Assembly (NCBI GenBank): GCA_021776415.1
Contig: JAJFFY010000024.1
Span: forward strand, 1-64,000
From: Hyphococcus sp.
Lineage (GTDB): Bacteria; Pseudomonadota; Alphaproteobacteria; Caulobacterales; Parvularculaceae
Length of the DNA: 64,000 nt
Direction: 5' to 3'
Shown here piece by piece: positions 26,148-33,672 of this stretch (positions within the stretch are counted from its first letter, which is position 1; every line of letters begins with the position of its first letter). The translations under genes and the position numbers were made by a program. Below the pieces are notes generated by a model. The model worked only from the letters and a program-made list of their open reading frames with translations. It was not told the origin of the DNA and ran no database searches.

Positions 26148-27023
26148 ATGGCTCGAAAAGCGAAATTCAAAATCGCCCCGCATATGCGTCTGCATGAATG
26201 GGTTGCAGAAGAAAAAGGTTACTTCCACGACGCCGGACTTGATTATGAGTTCGTGCAAGACCTCGTTTCCACAACCGGTAAAGTTCATGAGCTTGGCGAC
26301 AAGGTCGGCGCCTACCAAACATTTGAAAAAGGCCGTGACAGCGATGTCTGTTCCGCATGCCATTGGACAGTCAATGCGGCGGCGTCTGCCGGACACGGTA
26401 AGCTTTACGCAAAGGCCTATTCGGTCGCCAATTGCGGCCTCTTCGTCGCCGCGCACTCGCCAGTGAAAAGGCCGGAGGATCTAGCTGGCGTGCCCGTCTC
26501 GGTTGGTTTTCAGTCGGGCAGTCACTATTCGACCATACAGGCGCTTGAGCAATTTATGCCCGCCGATGACATCAAGCTTTCATACAGCGATGGACTGGTG
26601 TTCAGCCGCCTTGAAAGACTTGTCGATGGAGAAATTCCTGCAGCAAGCCTGTTTAGCGGCGCATATTACGCGGCGGAACAGCTAGGATTTAGGAAGCTCT
26701 GCGATACAACATTTATGATGGCGGGCATGGTGCAGCCAGGCGCTGTAAAAGAGGACGTAGAAAAATTCTATACGGCTCTGCGCCGAGCTCAGGCCGATAT
26801 TGATCTGCGTCCGGAACTATATGTGAAATATTATCTTAACGAGCTACAAGAACGGTTCCATTCATTGGTGGATGTTCGCACCTTTGGGCCCGGAGAGCGC
26901 ATTGTTTTTGAAAACTATAGCCGGGAAATCTACGAAGATTCGCAAAAATGGATTGCAGAGCGGGATATTTTCCCCGACGATAGTCTTGTCCAATCACCCT
27001 ATCAGGATGCGATCTTTAACTAA
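26148..27023 (+). CDS. cytosolic NMT1/THI5-like (solute-binding fold) protein
   Basis: The 291-residue product resembles ABC-type NMT1/THI5 and SsuA substrate-binding proteins, with GVPVSVGFQSGSHYSTIQAL and WVAEEKGYFHDAGLDYEFVQ. It has no signal peptide, lipobox or Tat motif, and no ABC permease or ATPase is nearby. Proteins of this fold that stay in the cytosol include enzymes such as the desulfinase DszB and the decarboxylase Pht5. The segment VCSACHW (Cys68, Cys71, His72) could form part of an active site. Beside UbiD/UbiX and a CMD-family gene, an enzymatic role on an aromatic acid is a reasonable inference, not shown. AGGAG precedes the ATG. Confidence 0.7.
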   Translation: MARKAKFKIAPHMRLHEWVAEEKGYFHDAGLDYEFVQDLVSTTGKVHELGDKVGAYQTFEKGRDSDVCSACHWTVNAAASAGHGKLYAKAYSVANCGLFVAAHSPVKRPEDLAGVPVSVGFQSGSHYSTIQALEQFMPADDIKLSYSDGLVFSRLERLVDGEIPAASLFSGAYYAAEQLGFRKLCDTTFMMAGMVQPGAVKEDVEKFYTALRRAQADIDLRPELYVKYYLNELQERFHSLVDVRTFGPGERIVFENYSREIYEDSQKWIAERDIFPDDSLVQSPYQDAIFN

Positions 27024-27109
27024 CGCGAACAGATGTATGGTTGGAAAAATTTGCCAGTGAGCGTGAAATGCGCTTGCTGGCTTTGGTATTCACGAATGAA
27101 GGGGCGCCG

Positions 27110-27664
27110 ATGTCGCATTTCAGTTTTTTAAAACCAACCGATGCGATGGCGAATATTCTGTTCGCCGATCTTGAGCGGTTTCAGCCCTATCTTGAATTTG
27201 CCAATCAGGTGATGCGCGGGCCGTCGGAGCTGAGCGAGAAAGATCGCGAGCTGATGGTGACGTATGTGGCGGCGCTGAATGCGTGTGATTTCTGTTACGG
27301 CGCTCATAGCGCGACGGCTGAAAAATTTGGCGCTGATGCGGGTATTGTCGAGGCGTTGATGGCGGATGATTACAGTGTGCTTGATGAAAGGTTGCGGCCC
27401 GCTTTCGCGCTTGTACGCAAGCTGACGAAACAACCAGACAAAGTCATCAAAGCGGACATCGATGCGATCACGCAAGCGGGCTGGACGGAAAAAACCGCGC
27501 AGGATATAATCTGCGTGACGGCTTTCATGAACTGCTCGAACAGGATTGTCAGCGGCCATGGCGTCAATGGCTCGCCGGAGGCCTTCGAGATGGCGTCGCG
27601 CGCGATGGGGCCGGGCGGCGGTTATGGCCCGAAATCGGTTAAAACCGGGGCTGGCAAAGACTAG
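27110..27664 (+). CDS. carboxymuconolactone decarboxylase/AhpD family protein
   Basis: The 184-residue protein has the AhpD-like all-helical fold. The redox motif is ALNACDFCYGAHS, with Cys59, Cys62 and His66, and a second half-repeat runs through WTEKTAQDIICVTAFMNCSN. Members with CxxC plus His act as alkylhydroperoxidase-type disulfide reductases; others decarboxylate lactones. The cysteines favour the peroxidase-related group. The ATG at 27110 has AAGGGG five bases upstream. It lies downstream of the solute-binding-fold gene on the same strand and may share its transcript. Confidence 0.85.
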   Translation: MSHFSFLKPTDAMANILFADLERFQPYLEFANQVMRGPSELSEKDRELMVTYVAALNACDFCYGAHSATAEKFGADAGIVEALMADDYSVLDERLRPAFALVRKLTKQPDKVIKADIDAITQAGWTEKTAQDIICVTAFMNCSNRIVSGHGVNGSPEAFEMASRAMGPGGGYGPKSVKTGAGKD

Positions 27665-27742
27665 AGCGTGTTCACAAAAAGTGTGGGCGGTTTTTGGGTT
27701 CGAGTGAGGCGAGAAAGCGCCGAACGCGACCAATAAAGAATC

Positions 27743-27783
27743 TGGACTGCGTTCTTGATTCGACAAAAAGTGAACGCAGTCCA
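27743..27783. terminator. hairpin between convergent genes
   Basis: TGGACTGCGTTC (27743-27754) and GAACGCAGTCCA (27772-27783) form a perfect 12-base stem with a 17-base loop. It lies between the ends of the CMD-family gene and the convergent SDR gene. No long T-run follows on either side, so termination is inferred from position. Confidence 0.5.
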
Positions 27784-27786
27784 AGG

Positions 27787-28605
27787 CTACTCGCCAACGG
27801 TAAAGCCAAATTTCTTGGCCGCCGCCATCGCTGATGCGCCGCCATCGACCGGGATGATTGCGGATTTGATCCATGCAGACTGGTCGGAGATCATAAACGC
27901 AATCGCAGAGGCGATGTCGGACGGCGATGCAATGCCGATCGATTGGATGCGCGCAGCGGACTGCTCACCAAAGCTGGTGAGGAAATCCCCTAAAATTTCG
28001 GTCTGGACGCCGGCCGAGGCGACCGCGTTCATTCTGACGCCGGGTTTTTCCATTGCTGTGAGGGATTGCACCGTCCACAGATTAAGCAGTTGCTTGCTTA
28101 AAGGGTAGGCGGAAACGGCGTCCAGCCCGTCCATCACAACGCCCTCGCGGCGTGCAAGCGCATCGATTTCGTCTTTGGTGCGCGGGCCGAGAAATTGTTT
28201 CAGAAGATCGACATTCTCGCGCCAGACATTGCCGGCATGAGACGACATATTCAAGATCGCGCCGCCGGTATTTAGTTTTTCGACCAGCTGTTCGGTCAAC
28301 GCCCGGATGCCGTAAAAATTGACCATCAGCAATTGCGTCACCGAGCAATCCGCGTTTGGCGGGATGCCGGCGATGTTGAGAAGGCCGTCAATAGTATCGG
28401 GCGCTTGGCGAGCAGCGGCGTCGATAGAGGCGAAATCACCCTGGTCGAATTGAATAAACTCATCCGCCGCTGATGGGTCCGGCTCGCGCCGGTCGAAGGC
28501 GACAACATAAGCGCCGCGTTGTTTTAATAGACTAGCCGTCGCTGCGCCGATGCCGGAAGCCGCGCCGGTGACGATAAAGCGTTTGTTTTCAAATTGCTTG
28601 CTCAT
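27787..28605 (-). CDS. short-chain dehydrogenase/reductase
   Basis: The 272-residue enzyme has a classical SDR Rossmann fold. The cofactor motif TGAASGIG is at residues 13-20. NIAG, a variant of NNAG, is at 77-80. The catalytic set is Ser121/122 with Tyr167 and Lys171 in YPLSK. A 45-residue insertion before the catalytic tyrosine resembles the 3-alpha-hydroxysteroid dehydrogenase/carbonyl reductase group. DRR at the end of beta-2 (residues 38-40) leaves the NAD/NADP preference open. It would oxidise or reduce an alcohol/ketone. It is monocistronic, convergent with the CMD-family gene and divergent from the lipoprotein gene. Confidence 0.9.
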   Translation of the reverse strand: MSKQFENKRFIVTGAASGIGAATASLLKQRGAYVVAFDRREPDPSAADEFIQFDQGDFASIDAAARQAPDTIDGLLNIAGIPPNADCSVTQLLMVNFYGIRALTEQLVEKLNTGGAILNMSSHAGNVWRENVDLLKQFLGPRTKDEIDALARREGVVMDGLDAVSAYPLSKQLLNLWTVQSLTAMEKPGVRMNAVASAGVQTEILGDFLTSFGEQSAARIQSIGIASPSDIASAIAFMISDQSAWIKSAIIPVDGGASAMAAAKKFGFTVGE

Positions 28606-28750
28606 GGACCGGTAAATTATATGGCGCCTGGAGGTTTCGGCTATTGAAAATGCGCCGACGCCATTCGATCACTGCAGGCCGGGGGCTTGACGATGGCGTG
28701 CGGCGGCGCGCTCCGATAGGTTTGTCGTAGCTTTATGACGGAACCGCGCG

Positions 28751-29965
28751 ATGGACCGATTGAAAAACATCCACGCCTTTTCGATTGTCGCCGCCAGTCT
28801 GGCTGTTGCTGGTTGCGCCAGTGCGCCGCCGACGTTCCGTTTCGAGGCGCAGACCATCGCCAGCGATATTGAGGGCGCCTATCTCACCAAGATTGCTGAT
28901 CTCAATGATGATGGCCGGCCCGATGTCATTTTACTTTCTGTTCGTTCAACAGAGGTCTTGTGGTTTGAAAACCCGTCATGGAAGCGCCATGTGCTCGCCG
29001 CTGATGTTGCGCTGGCTGCGGTTGGCGCCGCGGTGGATAATCAAGCGGGCGCCCATCTGGATGGCGCGAGGTTTGTGTTACTGACCGGCTTTCACCGCGA
29101 TGATTTTGCGCAGAACAAAGGTGAGTTGGTGTTCTCCGATGGCGGCGCGTCGCCGGCGACGGTGTTTGCGCGCGAACCAGCAGCGCACCGCGCAGCCTTT
29201 GCCGATATTGATGGAAACGGAACGCGCGAGCTGGTCGTTGCGCCGATCGCCGGGCCCGGCGCGGATGCGCCGATCGCCTCGCTCGCCGACACGTCGCTGG
29301 TGCTCTACCAGCCGCCGCAGCCGGCCCGACACATCATCACCAACGCCTTAAAAGGCGCCGTACACGGATTATCTATTATCGATTGGGACGGCGACGGCCG
29401 CGCCGATATTTTAACCGCCGGATTTGGCGGTGTGTGGCTGCATCAGTCGAGCGGCGAGGCGAGTGGCAGCCTTTCCACGCTGGAATGGCGATCAAAACAA
29501 CTGACCACGGGCCGCGAGGATGATGATCCGCGCCAGCGCGGCGCCGGGGATATTGACGTTGGAACGCGCGCAGACGGGACACGGTTTCTCGCGACCATTG
29601 AAAGCGTTCATGGCGGCGATATCGCGATCTATCAACAAGACCCGCAAGGCGAATGGCGCCGTCAGCTTGTTGATCAGGGCTATGCGTTGGCCCACGGTTT
29701 TACGGTTGCGGATTTTAACGGCGACGGCGACGACGAGATCATTGTCGGTGAAAGCCGCGGCGCCGGCGGGGTTTTCCTTTATTATTCGTCAGACGACGGG
29801 CGCGACTGGCGCCGCGTCACCATCGATCAAGACGACATGGCGGCGGGCGCTTGCGATGCGGTGGATATGACTGGCGACGGCTTGGTCGATCTGGTTTGCG
29901 CGGGGTTCCCGACGCGCAACGCAAAGCTTTATGTGAATACCACTGGGATGGAAGCTAAAAGGTAA
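28751..29965 (+). CDS. FG-GAP/VCBS-repeat lipoprotein
   Basis: The 404-residue product has a lipoprotein signal with lipobox VAGC (Cys near residue 22). Five FG-GAP-like repeats of the form D-x-DxDG follow: IADLNDDGRPDVILL, FADIDGNGTRELVVA, IIDWDGDGRADILTA, VADFNGDGDDEIIVG and AVDMTGDGLVDLVCA. These should form a calcium-binding beta-propeller anchored in the membrane, facing the periplasm or the surface. Its job could be substrate binding or scaffolding. It starts the run of exported catabolic proteins and lies 11 bases before the GMC small-subunit gene, so it is probably in that operon. Confidence 0.85.
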   Translation: MDRLKNIHAFSIVAASLAVAGCASAPPTFRFEAQTIASDIEGAYLTKIADLNDDGRPDVILLSVRSTEVLWFENPSWKRHVLAADVALAAVGAAVDNQAGAHLDGARFVLLTGFHRDDFAQNKGELVFSDGGASPATVFAREPAAHRAAFADIDGNGTRELVVAPIAGPGADAPIASLADTSLVLYQPPQPARHIITNALKGAVHGLSIIDWDGDGRADILTAGFGGVWLHQSSGEASGSLSTLEWRSKQLTTGREDDDPRQRGAGDIDVGTRADGTRFLATIESVHGGDIAIYQQDPQGEWRRQLVDQGYALAHGFTVADFNGDGDDEIIVGESRGAGGVFLYYSSDDGRDWRRVTIDQDDMAAGACDAVDMTGDGLVDLVCAGFPTRNAKLYVNTTGMEAKR

Positions 29966-29976
29966 GGGCCAGGGCC

Positions 29977-30477
29977 GTGACGATACTTGCTCGCAGAGAT
30001 TTTATGTTGACCGGCGCCGCGCTCGCGGGCCTTGCCGTGCTTGCCGGGTGCTCGGGAGACGAACAGGAGACGCCGGAAGAGGCTAAGAACTTTGATACGC
30101 TCGCAGCGTTGATTGTGGTGCTGTTCCCGCATCAGAATATTAATAAATCCGTATACGAAGATGTTGCAAATCTGGTGCGGGCCAAGCTTTCCTCGCGTGA
30201 AGACTGGGCGCGCCTGCAAGAAGAGGGGCTTGCGGCGTTGTCGGCGGCGGCGGGCGCGCTGTGGCCGTCGCTGGAGATGGAGGGGCGCATCAAAGCCACC
30301 AAGGCAATCAGTGAGACGCGGTTTTTTCAGACCGTATACAGCTCAGCCTTGTTTGAGTTTTATTCGCACCCCGTCGTCTGGGCGCATGTGGGATATCCCG
30401 GATCGTCAGCGGAGCATGGCGGCTACATCAATCGCGGATTTGACGACATTGATTGGCTGCCGGAGGCTTCGCAATGA
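29977..30477 (+). CDS. Tat-exported small subunit of a GMC dehydrogenase
   Basis: The 166-residue protein matches the gluconate 2-dehydrogenase subunit 3 family. The twin-arginine signal ARRDFMLTGAALAGLAVLAG leads into a possible lipobox, LAGC, so it may be lipidated. The mature part has the helical family core and ends with HGGYINRGFDDIDWLP. In this family the small subunit carries the Tat signal and takes the folded flavoprotein subunit across the membrane. The start is GTG with an AGGG upstream. Its stop overlaps the start of the GMC gene (ATGA), showing tight pairing. Confidence 0.85.
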   Translation: MTILARRDFMLTGAALAGLAVLAGCSGDEQETPEEAKNFDTLAALIVVLFPHQNINKSVYEDVANLVRAKLSSREDWARLQEEGLAALSAAAGALWPSLEMEGRIKATKAISETRFFQTVYSSALFEFYSHPVVWAHVGYPGSSAEHGGYINRGFDDIDWLPEASQ

Positions 30478-32024
30478 CGGTGTTTGAACAAACAGACGAC
30501 AGTGTCGTCGTCGTCATCGGCTCGGGCGCCGGCGGCGGCGTGCTCGCCAATGAGCTGGCCCAGGCCGGCGTTGATGTTGTCTGCCTGGAGGCGGGCGGGC
30601 GCCTCAGCCTCAGTGATATCGTCAATGATGAGCGGGTGATGGACGAGCGCATGACCTGGCACGATCAACGCATTGGCGAGGGGCTGCTCAATCCGCACTT
30701 TCCCGCCTGGATGTGCAAGACCGTCGGCGGCACCACCATGCACTGGACCGCAACATCGGTGCGTCTGGCCGCTCATGAATTCCGTGCAAAGACAACTTAC
30801 GCGATCGCCAATTCAAGTGCGATAGACTGGCCGTTAACGCGTGACGAGCTCGAGCCATTCTATGTGCAGGCGGAAGCGAAGATGGGGGTTTCCGGCACAA
30901 ACGGCCTGCCGCCTTTGCCCATGAACAACACTATGAAGCTGCTGGCGGCGGGCGCGCGCATACTCGGCTACAAACATGTGACCTCGACGGGTGTTGCGAT
31001 TAACTCCGCGCCCTATGATGGGCGGCCGGAATGTCAGCAGATCGGTTTTTGCAAAAGCGGCTGCGTCATCGGCGCCAAATGGTCGACGCTGTATACGGAA
31101 ATTCCAAAAGCCGAAGCAACTGGACATTTTGAATTGCGGCCAAATTCCATGGCGCTTCAGATCGAGCATGACGAGGCCGGACGGATCAGCGCCGTTGTCT
31201 ATGCCGATCGGGGCGGCGCGATCAAACGCCAGCGCGCCCGCGCGGTGTGTGTCGCCGGCAATGCGATCGAGACCGCGCGGCTACTGTTGAATTCTAACAG
31301 CGCGATGTTTCCCGATGGCCTGGCTAACGGCGCCGGGCAGGTTGGCAAAAGTTATCTCAAACATGTCGTCGTTGGCGCGCTGGGATTTATGCCGGGCGAG
31401 GTTCATTCCTATCGCGGTGCGCAACAGGGCGGTCATATCGCCGATGAGCAGCGCAATGATGTGAGCCGTGGTTTTGCCGGCGGCTATCAGATCGAATCCG
31501 CCGCCTTCTCGCCGCTTTCCGTCGCGCGCATCGCCTTTGGCGGTAAATGGGGCCCGGACCTTACCGACGCCATGGAGGATTACACAAGAATTGCCGCGAC
31601 TTTTATCACCGGCGAGGATGTCTCCCAGAGCGGCAACGGTATTCGTCTGCACCCTGAGTTAAAAGACCAGCACGGCCTGCCGGTGCCGATCGTGCATTAT
31701 GAAGATCACGAGAACGCCGGACCCATGCGCGCCCATGCGGCCAATTCAGCCAAGGCGCTGTTTGAAAGTCTTGGCGCGCGCCGCGTCGCGCCGTTCAAGG
31801 TCAATATGGCGACCCATAATCTCGGCGCCTGCCGGATGAGCGCGGCCCCGAAAGACGGCGTCTGCAACAGATGGGGCCGCGCCCACGAGATCGACAATTT
31901 ATATATTTCCGACGGCAGCCAGTTCTCGTCGAGCGGGTCGGCCAATCCAACCTTGACGATTGTCGCGCTGGCGATCCGTCAGGCGGCGCATATCCGCGCG
32001 GCGATGGCGGCGGGTGCGCTTTAA
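30474..32024 (+). CDS. GMC-family FAD-dependent dehydrogenase, catalytic subunit
   Basis: The 516-residue flavoprotein has the GMC dinucleotide motif VVIGSGAGGG (residues 13-22) near the N-terminus, the block KTVGGTTMHWTATSVRL, and the C-terminal domain with THNLGACRM and DGSQFSSSGSANPTLTIVAL. It is of the gluconate/sorbitol dehydrogenase type, which oxidises alcohols or sugars and passes electrons to a cytochrome or quinone. It has no signal peptide, but the overlapping upstream gene encodes its Tat-carrying partner, so periplasmic location by co-export is likely. No cytochrome c subunit is encoded next to it. The natural substrate is unknown; a benzylic alcohol would fit the locus. Confidence 0.9.
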   Translation: MTVFEQTDDSVVVVIGSGAGGGVLANELAQAGVDVVCLEAGGRLSLSDIVNDERVMDERMTWHDQRIGEGLLNPHFPAWMCKTVGGTTMHWTATSVRLAAHEFRAKTTYAIANSSAIDWPLTRDELEPFYVQAEAKMGVSGTNGLPPLPMNNTMKLLAAGARILGYKHVTSTGVAINSAPYDGRPECQQIGFCKSGCVIGAKWSTLYTEIPKAEATGHFELRPNSMALQIEHDEAGRISAVVYADRGGAIKRQRARAVCVAGNAIETARLLLNSNSAMFPDGLANGAGQVGKSYLKHVVVGALGFMPGEVHSYRGAQQGGHIADEQRNDVSRGFAGGYQIESAAFSPLSVARIAFGGKWGPDLTDAMEDYTRIAATFITGEDVSQSGNGIRLHPELKDQHGLPVPIVHYEDHENAGPMRAHAANSAKALFESLGARRVAPFKVNMATHNLGACRMSAAPKDGVCNRWGRAHEIDNLYISDGSQFSSSGSANPTLTIVALAIRQAAHIRAAMAAGAL

Positions 32025-32063
32025 TCTCGTGCGTTGTCGGCGCTGATAATTCGGAGGCGACGG

Positions 32064-33317
32064 ATGAAGAATATATCGCGATATTTCGTTTGGTTTGCGC
32101 CCGCAGCGCTTATGTTTTGTGGCGCCGCCTGGGCGGAGGAAGACCTCATCGTCACCGTCGGCGGGCATGGCGCCAATTGTATTGAAGACCCGCAATGCAT
32201 CAACCGGCTGCATCCCGATATCGCGATGACGGCGAGCGCCAGCCCCGGGCAGGTGATCGTGTTTCATGCCCGCAACGCCAGCGATTTTGCACTCGACCCA
32301 GACGATAAAACGCCGGACCCGCGTCGCGCCGGACCGCGCGGCGCGACGGTGCACCCGCTCACCGGGCCGGTGCGGATTAACGGCGCTAAGCGCGGCGATG
32401 TTTTGGCGGTGACGATTGAAGCGATTGATCCCGGCGCGTTTGGCTATACGCAGATCGGCGCAATCGGCTTTGTCTCCGATCAGGTCAAGGGGCCGTTGCG
32501 CGTCTTATGGCGTCTCGGCGAAGATTACGCCCAAACTGATGCGATCGCGGGCGTGCGGATCCCCAAGGCAAGCTTTCCGGGCGTCATCTCGGTGCTGCCC
32601 GGCGCGGAGGAGCATCAAGCGATATTGTCGCGCGAGGCGGCGCTTGAACGCGCTGGCGGCGCGGTTTTCCTCCCCGAGCCGACATATGCTTCGCCGACGG
32701 AGCTTTGCGGACCGGACGGCTCGGCAAAAAATACATGCCTGCGCACAATCCCGCCGCGTGAACATGGCGGTAATCTGGATATTCGTTATCTCGGCGTCGG
32801 CGCGACGCTATACCTGCCATGTCAGGTTGACGGCTGCGGTCTGGCGATCGGCGATGTCCATTATGCGCAAGGCGATGGCGAGGTGGCGGGGACGGCGATT
32901 GAAATGGACGCGCGCGTTACGGTTTCAACGCGGGTCCTGAAAGGCGCCGGCGCAGACATGATGACCCCGCATTATGAGGGCCCGGCGAGGCTCCTCAATA
33001 TACCCTCGCGGCGGTTTTACGCGACCACGGGTTTTCCGCTGAAAAGCAAAGGCGATACGCCGCCCGACATGGCTTATCTCGCCTCGCCTCATGCCGCTGG
33101 GCTTGAAAATCTATCAAAGGATATGAGCCTGGCGGCGCGCAACGCGCTTCTGGCGATGATCGATTACATGACAGAAACCTACGGGCTGACCCGCGAGGAG
33201 GCCTATATCGTTGCAAGTGTAGCGGTTGACCTGCGTATTGGGCAGCTTGTGGATGCGCCGAATGTTGGCGTCTCGGCGATTTTGCCGCTCGATATTTTCG
33301 TCGATGAGGATCGCTAG
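32064..33317 (+). CDS. exported acetamidase/formamidase-family protein
   Basis: The 417-residue product has a Sec signal peptide (FVWFAPAALMFCGAAWAEED) and an FmdA/AmdA-type body. Family features include the N-terminal PGQVIVFHARNASD region, HPLTGPVRINGAKRGDVLAV, and LPCQVDGCGLAIGDVHYAQGDGE. Known members hydrolyse short amides in the cytosol, so the signal peptide is unusual. A GGAGG ribosome site six bases before the ATG at 32064 fixes the start. It follows the GMC gene by 39 bases and probably ends that operon. Hydrolysis of an amide or related bond in the periplasm is inferred. Confidence 0.85.
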   Translation: MKNISRYFVWFAPAALMFCGAAWAEEDLIVTVGGHGANCIEDPQCINRLHPDIAMTASASPGQVIVFHARNASDFALDPDDKTPDPRRAGPRGATVHPLTGPVRINGAKRGDVLAVTIEAIDPGAFGYTQIGAIGFVSDQVKGPLRVLWRLGEDYAQTDAIAGVRIPKASFPGVISVLPGAEEHQAILSREAALERAGGAVFLPEPTYASPTELCGPDGSAKNTCLRTIPPREHGGNLDIRYLGVGATLYLPCQVDGCGLAIGDVHYAQGDGEVAGTAIEMDARVTVSTRVLKGAGADMMTPHYEGPARLLNIPSRRFYATTGFPLKSKGDTPPDMAYLASPHAAGLENLSKDMSLAARNALLAMIDYMTETYGLTREEAYIVASVAVDLRIGQLVDAPNVGVSAILPLDIFVDEDR

Positions 33318-33672
33318 ACCATGCTGGTGAATTCATCTTCGGGCTACACGCCATTCCGCGGCGATCTAAAAAACATACCTAATCTATTGATATTATGACA
33401 ATAGTTTTAAAACAAGGCGACTGCGACGTGACCATTAGGGCCGGTTTTTCAGGCGCCGCGCCGCGTCTGCGCCAAACCCCAGCCAGCTGCTATGGTGTAT
33501 TTTTGTCACATTGGAAAAGCGTTCCCGGAACGCTCTTACAAATAGTTGCAGTTTCAAGTATGTTTTCACTGTCATGTCGTGAAATTACGACAGGGCCGGC
33601 ATTTCATGTTGCGTAGTTAGCGGAAGAATGCGCGGCGGGCTAAAAGAATTTTGCGCACTAGGGAGGATAACG
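33318..33672. other. intergenic region before the TonB-dependent receptor gene
   Basis: This gap of 355 bases must hold the receptor promoter. Apart from the operator-like site at 33545-33558 and an AGGA ribosome site before 33673, I see no gene, RNA or repeat in it. Confidence 0.4.
33545..33558 (+). promoter_or_regulatory. GTTGCA-type operator (site e) before the TonB-dependent receptor
   Basis: GTTGCAGTTTCAAG lies within TAGTTGCAGTTTCAAGTA (33543-33560), which matches TAGTTGCAGTTACAAGCA before dctP at all but two positions. It sits about 115 bases upstream of the receptor start, in a region with no other gene. Confidence 0.5.

Noticed and set aside
26349-26363. CxxCH (CSACH) as a heme c attachment site
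   Set aside because: The protein has no signal peptide and the motif sits within a solute-binding fold, so covalent heme attachment in the periplasm is not expected.
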